Shown: positions 52,936-63,402, counted from the stretch's first letter. The stretch: 64,000 bases of DNA from Leeuwenhoekiella marinoflava DSM 3653 (GCF_900129005.1 NZ_FQUN01000018.1:51995-115994), one strand, 5' to 3'. The notes: generated by a model not told the origin, from the letters alone. A program made the numbers and translations.

Positions 52936-55431
52936 CTAGTTTATTTGATAGATTATAACGCTATCTGACTCACCTTGTGTGGAGAAGCCTAAGTCTTTAG
53001 ATCCTTTTAAAGAACCAAAATCAATTTCTGAAGCTCCATAAACCGGGAAATTAGGAAGCAAATTACCCTTAGCATCATAAACAAACACTCTTTTTTCCTG
53101 CAGATCAGTAACGCAGATGTAATATTTATTTGCAGCTTGTACAATTTTTAATCCGGTATAGATGCCTAGTTCAATCTCTTGACTTTTTTTGTTGATGGTC
53201 AACTTATTTTCAACTAATGAAGCTTCAGTTTTGTTAAGTTTAGAAAATTGAAAATCAGCCCCCAGTTTAGTTTTTTGTCGGGTAGTTTTTCCGCTTTGCG
53301 AAATAGTTACTGGTGTCCCATCTGCTTCTAGAACTAAAAAGCTATTTGAATCTTCAAAAACAGGGCTTTTAGAAAATTTAAATTGATCCTTTAAAGGAAT
53401 TCGGGTTTCACCACGTCTATTTAACAGTTCAAGCTTGCCGGAGTTTAATTGAATTAAAATGTAGTCTTTATTACCAAGTCTAATGTGTTGTGGCTTTTGA
53501 AGGATTTCAGCAGGTGCTTTGTTGTATAAAAACCCATCTACTGTTTTTGCTTCACGATCGTACATGATGATTTTATCATTTTGAACGATTAGAAAACGAT
53601 AATCACGGCTTCCGTCATAGTCGAAGACAGCGAGAGGTTGCGTTATTTTGTCGGTATACTCAATGTCAAAAGGTTTTACAATATCGCCGTCGCTGGCTAT
53701 AATATAAAAATGAGAAGGCGTCGTGAAGGCATACTGTAACCTTCCATTTTTATAAAGATCTACTTGCTCAACTTTTCCGAGAATCGGTCCGTCTAACTCT
53801 TTTTTCCATTCAATTTTACCACTGCTATTTATGCGATATAAGATGTTTGAAATATCTTGAACCAAAATATCTTGACCCTTTGTTCTATAATTTTTGAGCA
53901 TTTGAGGAGGAGAAAGTAAATCAGTATCAAGCTTAACGCTGGCAACCTGAACAATTTGGGTTGACTTCTGCTTTTGAGCAATTTTATGAACAGCTGCATT
54001 TAAATAGGTGAAATCATCAGCCTGTATAAGCTGCATAAAACTCTCAGGATAATTTTTAAAATTGATGTCTTTTAAAGTTTTAATGTGTTTTTTATCAACT
54101 TTAGCACTTAAATAGTCTGCTAAAGATTTCGTGTTTCCGTAGAAAGAAAGTGTACTTTCATCGCTCATTTTACCTGAAAATGCACTAAACGAAGCTGTAT
54201 TTACTAAAACGGCTTCGTTCTGATAATTCGCTATAAGGTCTTTTATTTGTGTTGGGTTTTTAGCAAAAACAAAATAAGAATCTACGGCACTATAAAAATG
54301 AACGCTTGGAGGATCTAGCAATTCACCAAAAGCTTTTTGTAAAAAAGTTGAGTCTGAAACCGCGTATATGGGTGTGCCTCTAAACTTCTCTTTTTCGGTG
54401 GAAATAGATGCTAAACTGATTTTTGAAGCCTCGACATCAGAGCTTGTAGAGACAATGAGTTGCTCATTTTCTTTATAAATAACACCGGTTTCTGTAGTTG
54501 ACTGAAAATATTCAGTAAATGGAATTTTAAACGCTTTAGGAGCTGCATTTTGGTAAACAGCGAGATTTGTACGGTACGTCTCCCAATCAGAATAGTTAAA
54601 ACTTATAAATCCTCGGCTTGTAGATGGCGTGATACCAGCAATCTTGGCTTGTCCCGGATTCAGGTTTTTTAGTAAATCTAATGCTTGCTTGCCTTCATTT
54701 AAAGTCATAGCAACTCCATTTAGCTGCAACGACTCGACTTGCTCAAGATCTATATCCACCGCAAGCCACTCAAAAGGAGTTGCGTTAGAACTGAATTTGA
54801 ATTTTGGTAGTATAGTTCTAAAAAGTTTTTTAAATCTAGAACCTTTCAAATACAGGTTAGCGCGTTGTGCGTTACTGGTCTTGATCATTTTCTCTAAAGA
54901 AGCATCTATAGGATCGCGACCCGTGTTATTTTGAAGGATAGCATTTTCTAAAATTAATTTAGATGTACTGGCTATAAAAATGGAATTATACTCCAGATAA
55001 TGAAGTGGAGTTTCATTAATGGTAATGGTATTTATTGAAACACCTTCATAGTCGTATGTGGAAACCGCGTTTATAAATACAGAAAATACAGAATCTTTAG
55101 AGACAAGGTTTGGGTTAGATTCTGTGATTAAAGCCAGATCGTAGTCGTTATCTCCCAAAGCAACGAATGATAAATAAGTCTCATCAACCGGTTTAAAGTT
55201 TTTAAAAAGGGCGCTGTATTTAATTAATGTCTGACTGAAATTGGTTTCAGAAAGAAGATTGGCAGGATCATTCGCTTTTAAGCTTTCGCTGAAGTCTTCC
55301 CAGTATGGTATTCTAATGATTGCTGCAGACTTTTGAGGGATAAGGTGCAATAAGCTGGTACCTGTAGTGGGTGCTTTTTCACATTTAATAAGAACAGTTA
55401 GTAAACAAAAAAGTAATGCTAGTTTCCTCAT
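52936..55431 (-). CDS. large lipoprotein of unknown function (831 residues)
   Basis: I do not recognise a defined function. The protein has a lipobox (TVLIKCEKAP, Cys 17). Residues 20 to about 480 form a region with repeated 'dY dLALIT', 'lYLKGSRFKKLFR' and 'FSGKMSDESTLSFYGNTKSL' patterns, reminiscent of DUF3352-type proteins. The last ~340 residues are a run of short beta-blades (KNYRTKGQDILVQDISNILY, VFDYDGSRDYRFLIVQNDKI, VFVYDAKGNLLPNFPVYGAS) that look like a WD/PQQ-type beta-propeller. It is followed by no gene on its strand for 176 bases and is preceded by rnhB. A consensus promoter sits just upstream. Confidence 0.72.
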   Translation of the reverse strand: MRKLALLFCLLTVLIKCEKAPTTGTSLLHLIPQKSAAIIRIPYWEDFSESLKANDPANLLSETNFSQTLIKYSALFKNFKPVDETYLSFVALGDNDYDLALITESNPNLVSKDSVFSVFINAVSTYDYEGVSINTITINETPLHYLEYNSIFIASTSKLILENAILQNNTGRDPIDASLEKMIKTSNAQRANLYLKGSRFKKLFRTILPKFKFSSNATPFEWLAVDIDLEQVESLQLNGVAMTLNEGKQALDLLKNLNPGQAKIAGITPSTSRGFISFNYSDWETYRTNLAVYQNAAPKAFKIPFTEYFQSTTETGVIYKENEQLIVSTSSDVEASKISLASISTEKEKFRGTPIYAVSDSTFLQKAFGELLDPPSVHFYSAVDSYFVFAKNPTQIKDLIANYQNEAVLVNTASFSAFSGKMSDESTLSFYGNTKSLADYLSAKVDKKHIKTLKDINFKNYPESFMQLIQADDFTYLNAAVHKIAQKQKSTQIVQVASVKLDTDLLSPPQMLKNYRTKGQDILVQDISNILYRINSSGKIEWKKELDGPILGKVEQVDLYKNGRLQYAFTTPSHFYIIASDGDIVKPFDIEYTDKITQPLAVFDYDGSRDYRFLIVQNDKIIMYDREAKTVDGFLYNKAPAEILQKPQHIRLGNKDYILIQLNSGKLELLNRRGETRIPLKDQFKFSKSPVFEDSNSFLVLEADGTPVTISQSGKTTRQKTKLGADFQFSKLNKTEASLVENKLTINKKSQEIELGIYTGLKIVQAANKYYICVTDLQEKRVFVYDAKGNLLPNFPVYGASEIDFGSLKGSKDLGFSTQGESDSVIIYQIN

Positions 55432-55454
55432 TTAAGTTGCAGTTTTAAGTTGGA

Positions 55455-55462
55455 CAAAGATA
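55455..55462 (-). promoter_or_regulatory. -7 promoter box for the 831-residue lipoprotein (TATCTTTG on minus strand)
   Basis: The plus strand reads caaagata. This perfect box lies 24 bases upstream of the ATG at 55431 and inside the gap to rnhB, so this gene need not depend on rnhB transcription. Confidence 0.6.
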
Positions 55463-55497
55463 GGAACTCTAGGTAAGGCTTTGCTGTTGAAAAACTC

Positions 55498-56100
55498 TTA
55501 AATATCCAGACTTAATTGATCTGGTAGTTGTTTGAAACTTTTACGATGATGTGGGGTTAAACCATGCGCTCTAATAGCTTCTCTATGCTCTTTAGTAGGG
55601 TAGCCTTTATTTTTTTTCCAATTGTAATAAGGGAATTTCATATGCAAAGCCGTCATGTAGCGATCACGTTCTGTTTTTGCTAATATAGAAGCAGCAGCTA
55701 TAGGAAGAAATTTACTGTCACCCTTAATGATACATTCGTGCGAAATATTTGTAATTGGTTTAAACCTGTTACCGTCTACAAGAATGTGCTCAGGTATTGT
55801 TTTTAATTTTTCAATTGCTAGGTGCATCGCTTTTATTGAGGCATTAAGAATATTGAGTTCGTCAATTTCTTTAGGAAAAACGTGTGCAATTGCGTAGGCC
55901 ACAGCTTGTTGTTCAATAAGCGGTCTAAGAGATTCTCTGGATTTATGGGTTAAAAGTTTAGAGTCTGTAAGTATTAAATTTTTAAAATCTTTCGGTAAAA
56001 TTACAGCCGCAGCAGTTACAGGACCGGCAAGGCAACCTCTACCGGCTTCATCTGTACCGCATTCAATAAGATTGTATTTGGATTGGAGTTTTAGGGTCAT
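55498..56100 (-). CDS. rnhB: ribonuclease HII
   Basis: The 200-residue enzyme removes RNA from RNA-DNA hybrids in replication and repair. The first catalytic pair is D17-E18 in [15 protein letters not shown], and the third acid is D109 in [10 protein letters not shown]. Other family marks are ADAAS-like [15 protein letters not shown] and [21 protein letters not shown]. Length is standard. It shares a strand with the large lipoprotein gene downstream (66-base gap). Confidence 0.97.
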   Translation of the reverse strand: MTLKLQSKYNLIECGTDEAGRGCLAGPVTAAAVILPKDFKNLILTDSKLLTHKSRESLRPLIEQQAVAYAIAHVFPKEIDELNILNASIKAMHLAIEKLKTIPEHILVDGNRFKPITNISHECIIKGDSKFLPIAAASILAKTERDRYMTALHMKFPYYNWKKNKGYPTKEHREAIRAHGLTPHHRKSFKQLPDQLSLDI

Positions 56101-56269
56101 TAAGTATAATGTCTTTTAATTGAAATATCAGAATAAAATAAAATAATAAGTTATTTTGCTCTAATTCAGACTGTTCGATGATTTAACATACCTCTTAAAA
56201 TATTGTTAATAAATTATTGAATTGATTGTCTTTTCAATAAAATCACAAGCAAAATTAGAGTGTGTATTG

Positions 56270-56277
56270 CATATTTG
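56270..56277 (+). promoter_or_regulatory. candidate -7 box (CATATTTG) for the SusC/D operon
   Basis: Seven of eight bases match TAnnTTTG. It is 92 bases before the SusC start codon. Confidence 0.35.
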
Positions 56278-56368
56278 ATATGTTAAATTAAGAGGGTATT
56301 AAGAATTTTATTGCAATTCTAAGAAACTTTTAAGATGTTTGCGATGGCTAATTCAAATAAATAAATTT

Positions 56369-59300
56369 ATGAAATCAAAAATTACGTGGTGCTTTGCGCT
56401 GGGTTTACTGTTTTTAACACAGCTTACCTTCGCTCAGCAAAAAACAATTACGGGTACAGTTACCGACGGTAAAAATTTGCCTCTCCCGGGGGTTAATATT
56501 GTTGTTCAGGGAACTAGTGTAGGGACTCAAACGGATTTTGATGGTAATTATTCCATCAGTGCCCAGCAAGGACAAACCTTGGTTTTTACTTATGTTGGTT
56601 TTGAAGAGCAACAAAAAGCAATAGGAGTTGCATCAACAGTAAATGTTGAGATGACTGCAGGAGAGGCTCTTGATGAAGTTGTGGTCGTTGCTTACGGTAC
56701 CCAAACAAAGAAATCTTTGGTAGGGTCTGTAACTTCTTTAAGTGCAGAAAATTTAGAGAAACAACAATTAACTACGGTGACTGGGGCAATTCAAGGTACG
56801 GTTGCAGGGGTTAATGTAATTACTTCAGGGGGGCAACCTGGAAATAATCCTACGATTAGGATTAGGGGAATAGGTTCAATAAATGCAAGTGCTGACCCAT
56901 TAATAGTTGTTGACGGTGTTCCTTTTAATGGTAATATCAATACCATTAGTGCAGATCAGATTGAATCGATGAACGTTTTAAAAGACGCTTCTTCAACCGC
57001 TTTATACGGTTCACGTGCGGCTAATGGTGTTATTTTAATAACCACTAAAAAAGGATCTTATAATAGTGCTCCAAAAATTACGTTAACAGCAGTTACCGGT
57101 TTTTCTTCTCCAGCGGTAGATTTACACGAAGTTATTGGTAATAATGATTTTATGCGCTATTCTTGGGAAGCTCAAAGAAATGCAAATCAATATGTATCCG
57201 GTCAAACTGCAGCATTAGCGGGTCAGAACGCATCAAATGAATTAATACCTCTTTTGGGCTATAATCCTTATAATGTTGCTCAACCTATTGATGCTAATGG
57301 TAATCTTGTTCCTGGCGCTAACTCGTTATGGCAAACCAATTGGCAAGATGCTATATTAAGAGATACTTCACTTCGTAATGAATACACTTTAGGTATCTCT
57401 GGTGGAGGGGACCGATCTAGATACTTCCTTTCAGCTAATTACTTGGACCAGCAAGGTTCGGTTAGAACATCAGATTTTAAGAGAATCACGACACGGCTTA
57501 ACTTGGAATCAAAAGTTACTGATTGGTTAACTGTAGGATTGAATACTTCGCTTTCAAACTCAACTCAAAATGTGCCTATCCAATCAGGAAGTACTTTTGG
57601 AAGTTCAATACAATGGATTTACAGCACTTCTTCTATATATCCTTTATATCGTAGAGCTGAAGATGGTTCGCTTATAAGAGATAATTTTGGAAATCCTATT
57701 TATGATTATGGTTCTAATACAGGTCAGGATGTAAACGGAACAAGACCTTTGCTAGGTAATGAGAATGCTGCCGGAGCATTGTATAATAATGAAACACGCA
57801 ATAAAAGAACTAATGTAATTGCAAATGGATTTGCGCAAGTAGATTTTACCGATTATTTATCTTTCAAAACTAATATTTCCTATGAGAATTATTTGAATGA
57901 TGGGTTTGGTTATGATAATTATGCAGTGGGTGCAGCGGCAAGTGTTGGTGGTCGCGTAGATCAGGATAGAGATATAACAACAACCCTTAACATTAATAAT
58001 GCTTTAAACTTTAATAAAAGGTTTGGAGATCACCAAGTAGGTGCTACTGCTTTATTTGAAACGTATCAATATAAGTTTGATGCTTTAGGAGCTCAAGGTA
58101 CCGGTTATTTGCCTGGGGTTAAAGTTTTGAATGGTGCTACAACGCCTGAAGGTATTACAGGATATGTTAATGAGGAAAGAATAACATCCTATTTAGGTCG
58201 GTTATCTTACAGTTTTAAAGATAGATACTTTTTGGAAGGTTCTTTTCGTAGAGATGGTTCTACGCGCTTCTCAACAGATACACGATGGGGTAACTTTTAT
58301 TCAATAGGTGGTTCTTGGGTAGTATCTGATGAGAATTTCTTGGCTAATAGTGATGTTTTAAGTTTGTTTAAATTGAGAGCTTCATACGGGGAGCTAGGGA
58401 ATAATCAAGGTATAGGTTATTTTCCGTATTTGCAGTTGTTTGATACAGGATGGAACGAGCTTGATAATACAGGAGTGTTGCTAGGAGGTGTTACAGATCC
58501 TAGATTAACCTGGGAAACAACCGCGATTTTAGACTTGGGGGTTGATTTTGGTTTTTTCAAGAATAGAATTGAAGGTACAGTAGCTTATTTTACAAAAGAG
58601 GCGATAGATTTACTTTACGACCGACCCCTGCCAATATCTACAGGAAATAGCAGTATAACTACAAATACTGGATCTATTAAAAATTCAGGTGTTGAGGTGA
58701 ATGTAACCGGGCATATTATCAGGACTGCAAATGTTCAATGGAGTGCAGGTGTTAATTTTGCATTTGTTAAAAATGAAATTACAGAGCTTACTCAGGATGG
58801 TTTTATCAACGGAACGAAGCGTTATGAGGTAGGGAAATCAATCTATGATTTCTACATACAGGAATGGGCCGGAGTTGACCCAGAGGATGGTTACGGAATG
58901 TGGTACATGGACGAGATGGATGCTGATGGTAATCCTACTGGAGAAAAAGTTACAACCAAAAATTATTCTGAAGCAGGACGTTATTATCAAGATTCAGCAT
59001 TGCCAGACGTTACCGGTGGTTTTAATACCGATTTGAGAGTTGGTAATTTTGACTTTAGCGCCTTGTTTAATTTTGCTTTTGGAGGGACTTTTTACGATAG
59101 TTCTTACGCAAGTCTTATGGATGGGTTTTCAAGACCGGGATATCAGGCGTCTCCAAATATCAGTGCACGATGGCAGCAACCTGGAGATGTAACAGATGTG
59201 CCTTTATTGTTAAACGCCAATAATGATTTTAATGGTACTTCTACACGCTTTTTATATGATAATGATTTTGTGAGGTTACGAGCGCTAACACTGGGTTATA

Positions 59301-59485
59301 CGTTGCCTTCATCGGTTGCAGAATCAATTTATGTTGATAAACTTAGGTTTTATCTACGTGGAGATAATTTATTTACTTGGCAGAGCCACACAGGTATTGA
59401 TCCTGAACAAAATCTTGCAGGTACCACAGACAGTAGATCTTCAATACTTAAAACCGTAAGTCTTGGTGTAAATCTTAATTTTTAA
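56369..59485 (+). CDS. SusC/RagA-type TonB-linked outer membrane protein
   Basis: From the ATG at 56369 the protein has 1038 residues. It has a signal peptide (FLTQLTFAQ-QKT), a CarboxypepD_reg-like domain (TVTDGKNLPLPGVNIVVQGT), the SusC signature DEVVVVAYGTQTKKSLVGSV, a plug (TVTGAIQGTVAGVNVITSGG, IRIRGIGSINASADPLIVVD) and a ~700-residue barrel. SusC proteins import glycans or peptides across the outer membrane with energy from TonB, each with a SusD lipoprotein lid. The partner SusD follows after 10 bases. No glycanase or regulator is adjacent, so the ligand cannot be inferred. Confidence 0.97.
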   Translation: MKSKITWCFALGLLFLTQLTFAQQKTITGTVTDGKNLPLPGVNIVVQGTSVGTQTDFDGNYSISAQQGQTLVFTYVGFEEQQKAIGVASTVNVEMTAGEALDEVVVVAYGTQTKKSLVGSVTSLSAENLEKQQLTTVTGAIQGTVAGVNVITSGGQPGNNPTIRIRGIGSINASADPLIVVDGVPFNGNINTISADQIESMNVLKDASSTALYGSRAANGVILITTKKGSYNSAPKITLTAVTGFSSPAVDLHEVIGNNDFMRYSWEAQRNANQYVSGQTAALAGQNASNELIPLLGYNPYNVAQPIDANGNLVPGANSLWQTNWQDAILRDTSLRNEYTLGISGGGDRSRYFLSANYLDQQGSVRTSDFKRITTRLNLESKVTDWLTVGLNTSLSNSTQNVPIQSGSTFGSSIQWIYSTSSIYPLYRRAEDGSLIRDNFGNPIYDYGSNTGQDVNGTRPLLGNENAAGALYNNETRNKRTNVIANGFAQVDFTDYLSFKTNISYENYLNDGFGYDNYAVGAAASVGGRVDQDRDITTTLNINNALNFNKRFGDHQVGATALFETYQYKFDALGAQGTGYLPGVKVLNGATTPEGITGYVNEERITSYLGRLSYSFKDRYFLEGSFRRDGSTRFSTDTRWGNFYSIGGSWVVSDENFLANSDVLSLFKLRASYGELGNNQGIGYFPYLQLFDTGWNELDNTGVLLGGVTDPRLTWETTAILDLGVDFGFFKNRIEGTVAYFTKEAIDLLYDRPLPISTGNSSITTNTGSIKNSGVEVNVTGHIIRTANVQWSAGVNFAFVKNEITELTQDGFINGTKRYEVGKSIYDFYIQEWAGVDPEDGYGMWYMDEMDADGNPTGEKVTTKNYSEAGRYYQDSALPDVTGGFNTDLRVGNFDFSALFNFAFGGTFYDSSYASLMDGFSRPGYQASPNISARWQQPGDVTDVPLLLNANNDFNGTSTRFLYDNDFVRLRALTLGYTLPSSVAESIYVDKLRFYLRGDNLFTWQSHTGIDPEQNLAGTTDSRSSILKTVSLGVNLNF

Positions 59486-59495
59486 AAAAAAAGAA

Positions 59496-60917
59496 ATGAA
59501 AAATATAGTTAATTATAAAATGATACTTCTTGTGTTGCTATTGGCATTCACAAGTTGTGCGGACGATTTTCTAGAAGAGCCGGCTCCAACCGAAGGTGTT
59601 TCCGAAGATGTTGTTTTTGGTTCACGAGAAGGAGTGGAGGCTTATATATCGGGAATCAATAGAAGGGCAAGAGGGCAATTTACCTCTGTAGATGCTTCTG
59701 GTTTAAATTCTTTGTTTTTTGCTCGAACCATCAAAGGGAATGATCTTATTCATGGGAGCTCTTGGTGGAGTTTTGATTATGCGAATGATAATAGAGAACC
59801 TACTTATAGACGCACTGTGTTTAACTGGGAGTTTCCATATTTTATGATAAATCAAGCAAATACTTTGATTAACGGTATTGAGGATTCAGATCTTTCGGAG
59901 GTTGATAAACGTGAGTTATCCGGTCAAGGTCAGGCTTTAAGAGCTTTTTATTATTTTCAGTTGGCTATGGAGTATCAACATACGTATAGTTATGATAGCT
60001 CCTTACCAGCTCCACCAATTTATACTGAGCTTTCTCTGGAAGGTAATCCTATGTCAAGCTTAGAGGAATTGTATGCGTTTATAGTGGATGACCTAACGGA
60101 AGCAGTAGATAAATTGAGTTCGGATCGTTTGGGTAAATCTTATATCAACAAGCAAGTTGCCAGCGGGATTTTAGCTAATGTATACCTTGTTATGGGGAAT
60201 TGGGCAGGTGCTGAGCGTGCAGCAAACCTTGCCTATGATGGTGATTTGGCAGGTTCTTTAGATCCATCTTCTTATGGGGACGGTTTTGCTGATATCAATA
60301 ATCCTGAATGGTTATGGGGGAATCCACAAACAGGTGATCAAAGTGCTTACTATTATGTAGCGCCATCTGCATTTATGGATCCTATTACACCTGCTTACAA
60401 CAATATTTTTGTCAATGAAAACTTTTATAATCTATTTTCTGAAACTGATGCTAGGAATACATTTAGGGTGAGCAGTACGTTGACTGACTATAGAAAAGTT
60501 ACGAGTACAAAGTTTGTATTTGCATTTGATAGTGATATTGTGGTGATGAGAAAGCCAGAGATGATACTTGTAGAGGCTGAAGCAAAATTTAGACAGGGTG
60601 ATGAAAATGGGGCTAGGACATTGTTGTATGCTTTGCAAAAAAACAGAGATCCAGAGGCTGTAGCTTCAAATAATACGGGTGTGGCTCTTGAGGAAGAGAT
60701 ATTGATAGAAAGAAGAAAAGAACTCTATGGTGAATGTGGTGTTGAATGGTTTGATGCAAAGCGTTTACAACGTGGAATGCCTAGAACTTCAAATCATCGT
60801 ATTACACTTTCTAATAATCCTATTGTACCAAACGACAAGCGTTTTTTCTTAAAAATCCCGCTTACAGAGATTGATGCTAATGACAATATTGATCTATCTG
60901 TAAATGCAAATAGATAA
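59496..60917 (+). CDS. SusD/RagB-type nutrient-binding lipoprotein
   Basis: The 473-residue lipoprotein has a lipobox (LAFTSCADDFLEE) and the RagB/SusD layout: TPR-like helices with GQGQALRAFYYFQLAMEYQH (the conserved Arg-Ala-Phe-Tyr-Tyr segment) and the C-terminal SusD motif EILIERRKELYGECGVEWFD. It forms the lid over the SusC barrel and binds the ligand. It is separated from SusC by 10 bases and is followed by a terminator. Length is at the short end of the family. Confidence 0.95.
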   Translation: MKNIVNYKMILLVLLLAFTSCADDFLEEPAPTEGVSEDVVFGSREGVEAYISGINRRARGQFTSVDASGLNSLFFARTIKGNDLIHGSSWWSFDYANDNREPTYRRTVFNWEFPYFMINQANTLINGIEDSDLSEVDKRELSGQGQALRAFYYFQLAMEYQHTYSYDSSLPAPPIYTELSLEGNPMSSLEELYAFIVDDLTEAVDKLSSDRLGKSYINKQVASGILANVYLVMGNWAGAERAANLAYDGDLAGSLDPSSYGDGFADINNPEWLWGNPQTGDQSAYYYVAPSAFMDPITPAYNNIFVNENFYNLFSETDARNTFRVSSTLTDYRKVTSTKFVFAFDSDIVVMRKPEMILVEAEAKFRQGDENGARTLLYALQKNRDPEAVASNNTGVALEEEILIERRKELYGECGVEWFDAKRLQRGMPRTSNHRITLSNNPIVPNDKRFFLKIPLTEIDANDNIDLSVNANR

Positions 60918-60943
60918 TTAGTTCATTTAAATTAAATGAAATT

Positions 60944-60972
60944 AAAACCACCCGCAACAGGGTGGTTTTTTT
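60944..60972 (+). terminator. intrinsic terminator after susD
   Basis: The arms aaaaccaccc (60944-60953) and gggtggtttt (60960-60969) pair fully with a 6-base loop and a T-run. Confidence 0.9.
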
Positions 60973-61012
60973 ATGCTACAATTTTCACCTGTATCTTTAC
61001 GTTTAAATACCC

Positions 61013-61020
61013 TATTTTTG
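61013..61020 (+). promoter_or_regulatory. -7 promoter box for the putative porin (TATTTTTG)
   Basis: This is a perfect TAnnTTTG box 16 bases before the ATG at 61036. It supports that start over the in-frame ATG at 60973, which overlaps the terminator. Confidence 0.6.
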
Positions 61021-61035
61021 GCACAAATTTCATTA

Positions 61036-62994
61036 ATGCGAAATCTTCTAATATTTTTATTTTTCGGTTTACTGGTATTGCCGCTGCAAGCGCAAACTTT
61101 AAAGAGGCTTTCCTCAGGTACTGATACAACACGTGACACTACAAACACGCGTAACTCGGTAAGACCACCTAAACAAGAAAAGCAGGAGCGGCCACCTATA
61201 GATTTATACAAAATTATTTCGGTGGAGAATGATACTACGATAGTAGACACTTCTTTAACTATTAAAAAGCTTTATAAATACAATTATCTCAGAAAAGATA
61301 ACTTTGATTTGTTGCCTTTTTCTAACGAGGGGCAAACGTATAATACATTGGTTCATGATTTTTCAGAAGAAGGGGTGAGGCCGGTTTTTGGTGCACGAGC
61401 AAGGCATTTCAATTATATGGAAGTTGAAGATATTTATTATTATAACGTTCCTACTCCCTTAACCGAGTTGTATTATAAAAGTGTTTTTTCGCAGGGCCAA
61501 AACTTGGATGCCTTTTTTACGATGAATAAGTCAGAGCGATTCAACTTTTCGATTGCTTATAAAGGATTGCGAAGTTTGGGTAAATATCAAAACATGCTTA
61601 CCAGTACCGGTAATTTTAGGTTTGCATTTAATTATCAGTCTAAAAACGGCAGGTATGATTTGAAAGCACATTATGTAGCTCAAGACCTTTTAAATCAAGA
61701 AAACGGTGGTTTAACCGATCAGGCTTTAATAAACTTCGCCAGTAACGATTCTCAATTTAGCGATAGAGCCAGACTTTCGGTGAATTTTGAGGATGCGGAA
61801 AGTATATTAGATGGTCAGCGATTTTATATCAATCAGTGTTATGATCTGATTCCGCAAAATGATAGTATAAATAATAACCGAATTCAAGTGGGGCATATTC
61901 TTAACTACGAAGATAAGTTCTATGAATACCGCCAGAATTCGCCTGCAACAGGCTTATTTGGAGAATCATTTGTTACTTCTAATTTGACAGATCGTACAGA
62001 TCTTAATGAATTTAATAATAAAGTGTTTGTTGAGTATTCTAATAATCTTTTAGGTACTCTAAATTTTCAGGTCAATCATACTTATTATAAGTACGGATAC
62101 AATTCTGTACTGATTCAGGAGAATAGCAGGATCCCCAATCTCTTACAAGGTAATTTAATTGCGGCAGGAGCTTCTTATAAGAAGTATTATAAAGGTTTTC
62201 AGTTGAAAGGGCAGGCGCAGGCTAATGTGACAGGAGATTTTTCAGGTTTTGATTTTGATGCCGAAGCGAGTTATCAATTAAAAGATAAAGCGTTTTTCTC
62301 CGGAGGAATCCATATCAATTCCGGTGCTGCTAATTATAATCATTTATTGTATCAAAGCAGTTATGAGAATTATAATTGGTACAATGCTGAAGATTATAAG
62401 AATGTAAAAACGAGTTCGATTGATTTCAATATGAAATCATCAAAATGGCTAAATGCAGCTGCTAGTTTCGTGAACATTACAGATTATGCTTATTTCGCCC
62501 TGGATACAGATGGTTTTGTCAATTCATATCAGACAGGTGATAATGTGACGTATTTAAAAGTGAAAGTCAATAAAGACTTTCATTTTGGTAAGTTTGGTTT
62601 AGATAATACAGTTGCGTATCAAACGGTGAGTTCAGGTGGTTCTTATTTAAATGTCCCGGAAGTTGTTACGCGTAATACATTATATTATACAGACGAGTGG
62701 TTCAAGAGGTCTTTATTCGTTCAAACCGGTCTAAGGTTTAATTATTTTACAAAGTATGCGATGAATGCATATGATCCTGTGTTAGCAGAATTCTATGTTC
62801 AGAATGATCAGCAAATAGGTGAGTTCCCATTGTTAGATATATTCTTTAATATGAAAGTTCGTCAAACACGTATTTTCTTCATTGCTGAACATGTAAACTC
62901 TTTAGTGTCTCCTAATGAGTACTACAGTGCTCCGGGTTACCCTTATCGTGATTTCACATTGCGATTTGGATTGGTATGGAATTTCTTTTTGTAG
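61036..62994 (+). CDS. putative porin (flavobacterial outer-membrane barrel)
   Basis: From the ATG at 61036 the protein has 652 residues with a signal peptide (LVLPLQAQ-TLKR). A short charged linker rich in Thr, Arg, Pro and Lys follows, then a long beta-barrel with aromatic girdle strands (RHFNYMEVEDIYYYNVPTPL, YKSVFSQGQNLDAFFTMNKS). It ends in FTLRFGLVWNFFL, with a terminal aromatic pattern. In Flavobacteriia this family is annotated as a putative porin, often unlinked to transport genes. Its cargo is unknown. It is the last gene before the rRNA operon. Confidence 0.85.
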   Translation: MRNLLIFLFFGLLVLPLQAQTLKRLSSGTDTTRDTTNTRNSVRPPKQEKQERPPIDLYKIISVENDTTIVDTSLTIKKLYKYNYLRKDNFDLLPFSNEGQTYNTLVHDFSEEGVRPVFGARARHFNYMEVEDIYYYNVPTPLTELYYKSVFSQGQNLDAFFTMNKSERFNFSIAYKGLRSLGKYQNMLTSTGNFRFAFNYQSKNGRYDLKAHYVAQDLLNQENGGLTDQALINFASNDSQFSDRARLSVNFEDAESILDGQRFYINQCYDLIPQNDSINNNRIQVGHILNYEDKFYEYRQNSPATGLFGESFVTSNLTDRTDLNEFNNKVFVEYSNNLLGTLNFQVNHTYYKYGYNSVLIQENSRIPNLLQGNLIAAGASYKKYYKGFQLKGQAQANVTGDFSGFDFDAEASYQLKDKAFFSGGIHINSGAANYNHLLYQSSYENYNWYNAEDYKNVKTSSIDFNMKSSKWLNAAASFVNITDYAYFALDTDGFVNSYQTGDNVTYLKVKVNKDFHFGKFGLDNTVAYQTVSSGGSYLNVPEVVTRNTLYYTDEWFKRSLFVQTGLRFNYFTKYAMNAYDPVLAEFYVQNDQQIGEFPLLDIFFNMKVRQTRIFFIAEHVNSLVSPNEYYSAPGYPYRDFTLRFGLVWNFFL

Positions 62995-63321
62995 ATTTTA
63001 CTGTTTTAGAAAGGATTCAGGTTTTCGTTCCTCTAAACCTTCTGATGTTTAAAAAGCATTTAAACACGTCGATGAATTCCTAAAGCATCTATTCTTGAGT
63101 TTTACCTAAATCTCATTTTGTGCATTTCATCGAGTAAAGTGTTTGTGAGACTTTGGTTTCCCTGTTTTTTATGGAAATTCTACCAGTGGTAGTCGCGTAA
63201 AACAAGTCCTTTTTAAGGATATATTATAAAACGTGTTAGTTGTAAGTCTTTGGTTTTAAGGTTTTGGGGAATAAATTTCAAATAAGTTCAAAAAATCCCT
63301 TGTCGGGTTAGTTATTGGTTC
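62995..63321. other. gene-free spacer upstream of the rRNA promoters
   Basis: No ORF with coding character, repeat or RNA gene was recognised here. Short reverse-strand ORFs further right overlap the promoter array and are not credible genes. Confidence 0.55.
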
Positions 63322-63329
63322 TATATTTG
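63300..63329 (+). promoter_or_regulatory. rRNA promoter P1
   Basis: The -33-type TTG (63300-63302) and -7 box TATATTTG (63322-63329) are separated by 19 bases, as expected for Bacteroidota sigma-A promoters. Confidence 0.7.
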
Positions 63330-63402
63330 CGCCTCCAAAATCGGGTATAGCAAACGGTTTTACGTTCTTTGTTAAATAGATAAAATAAAGTTTTAGAAAA
63401 GC

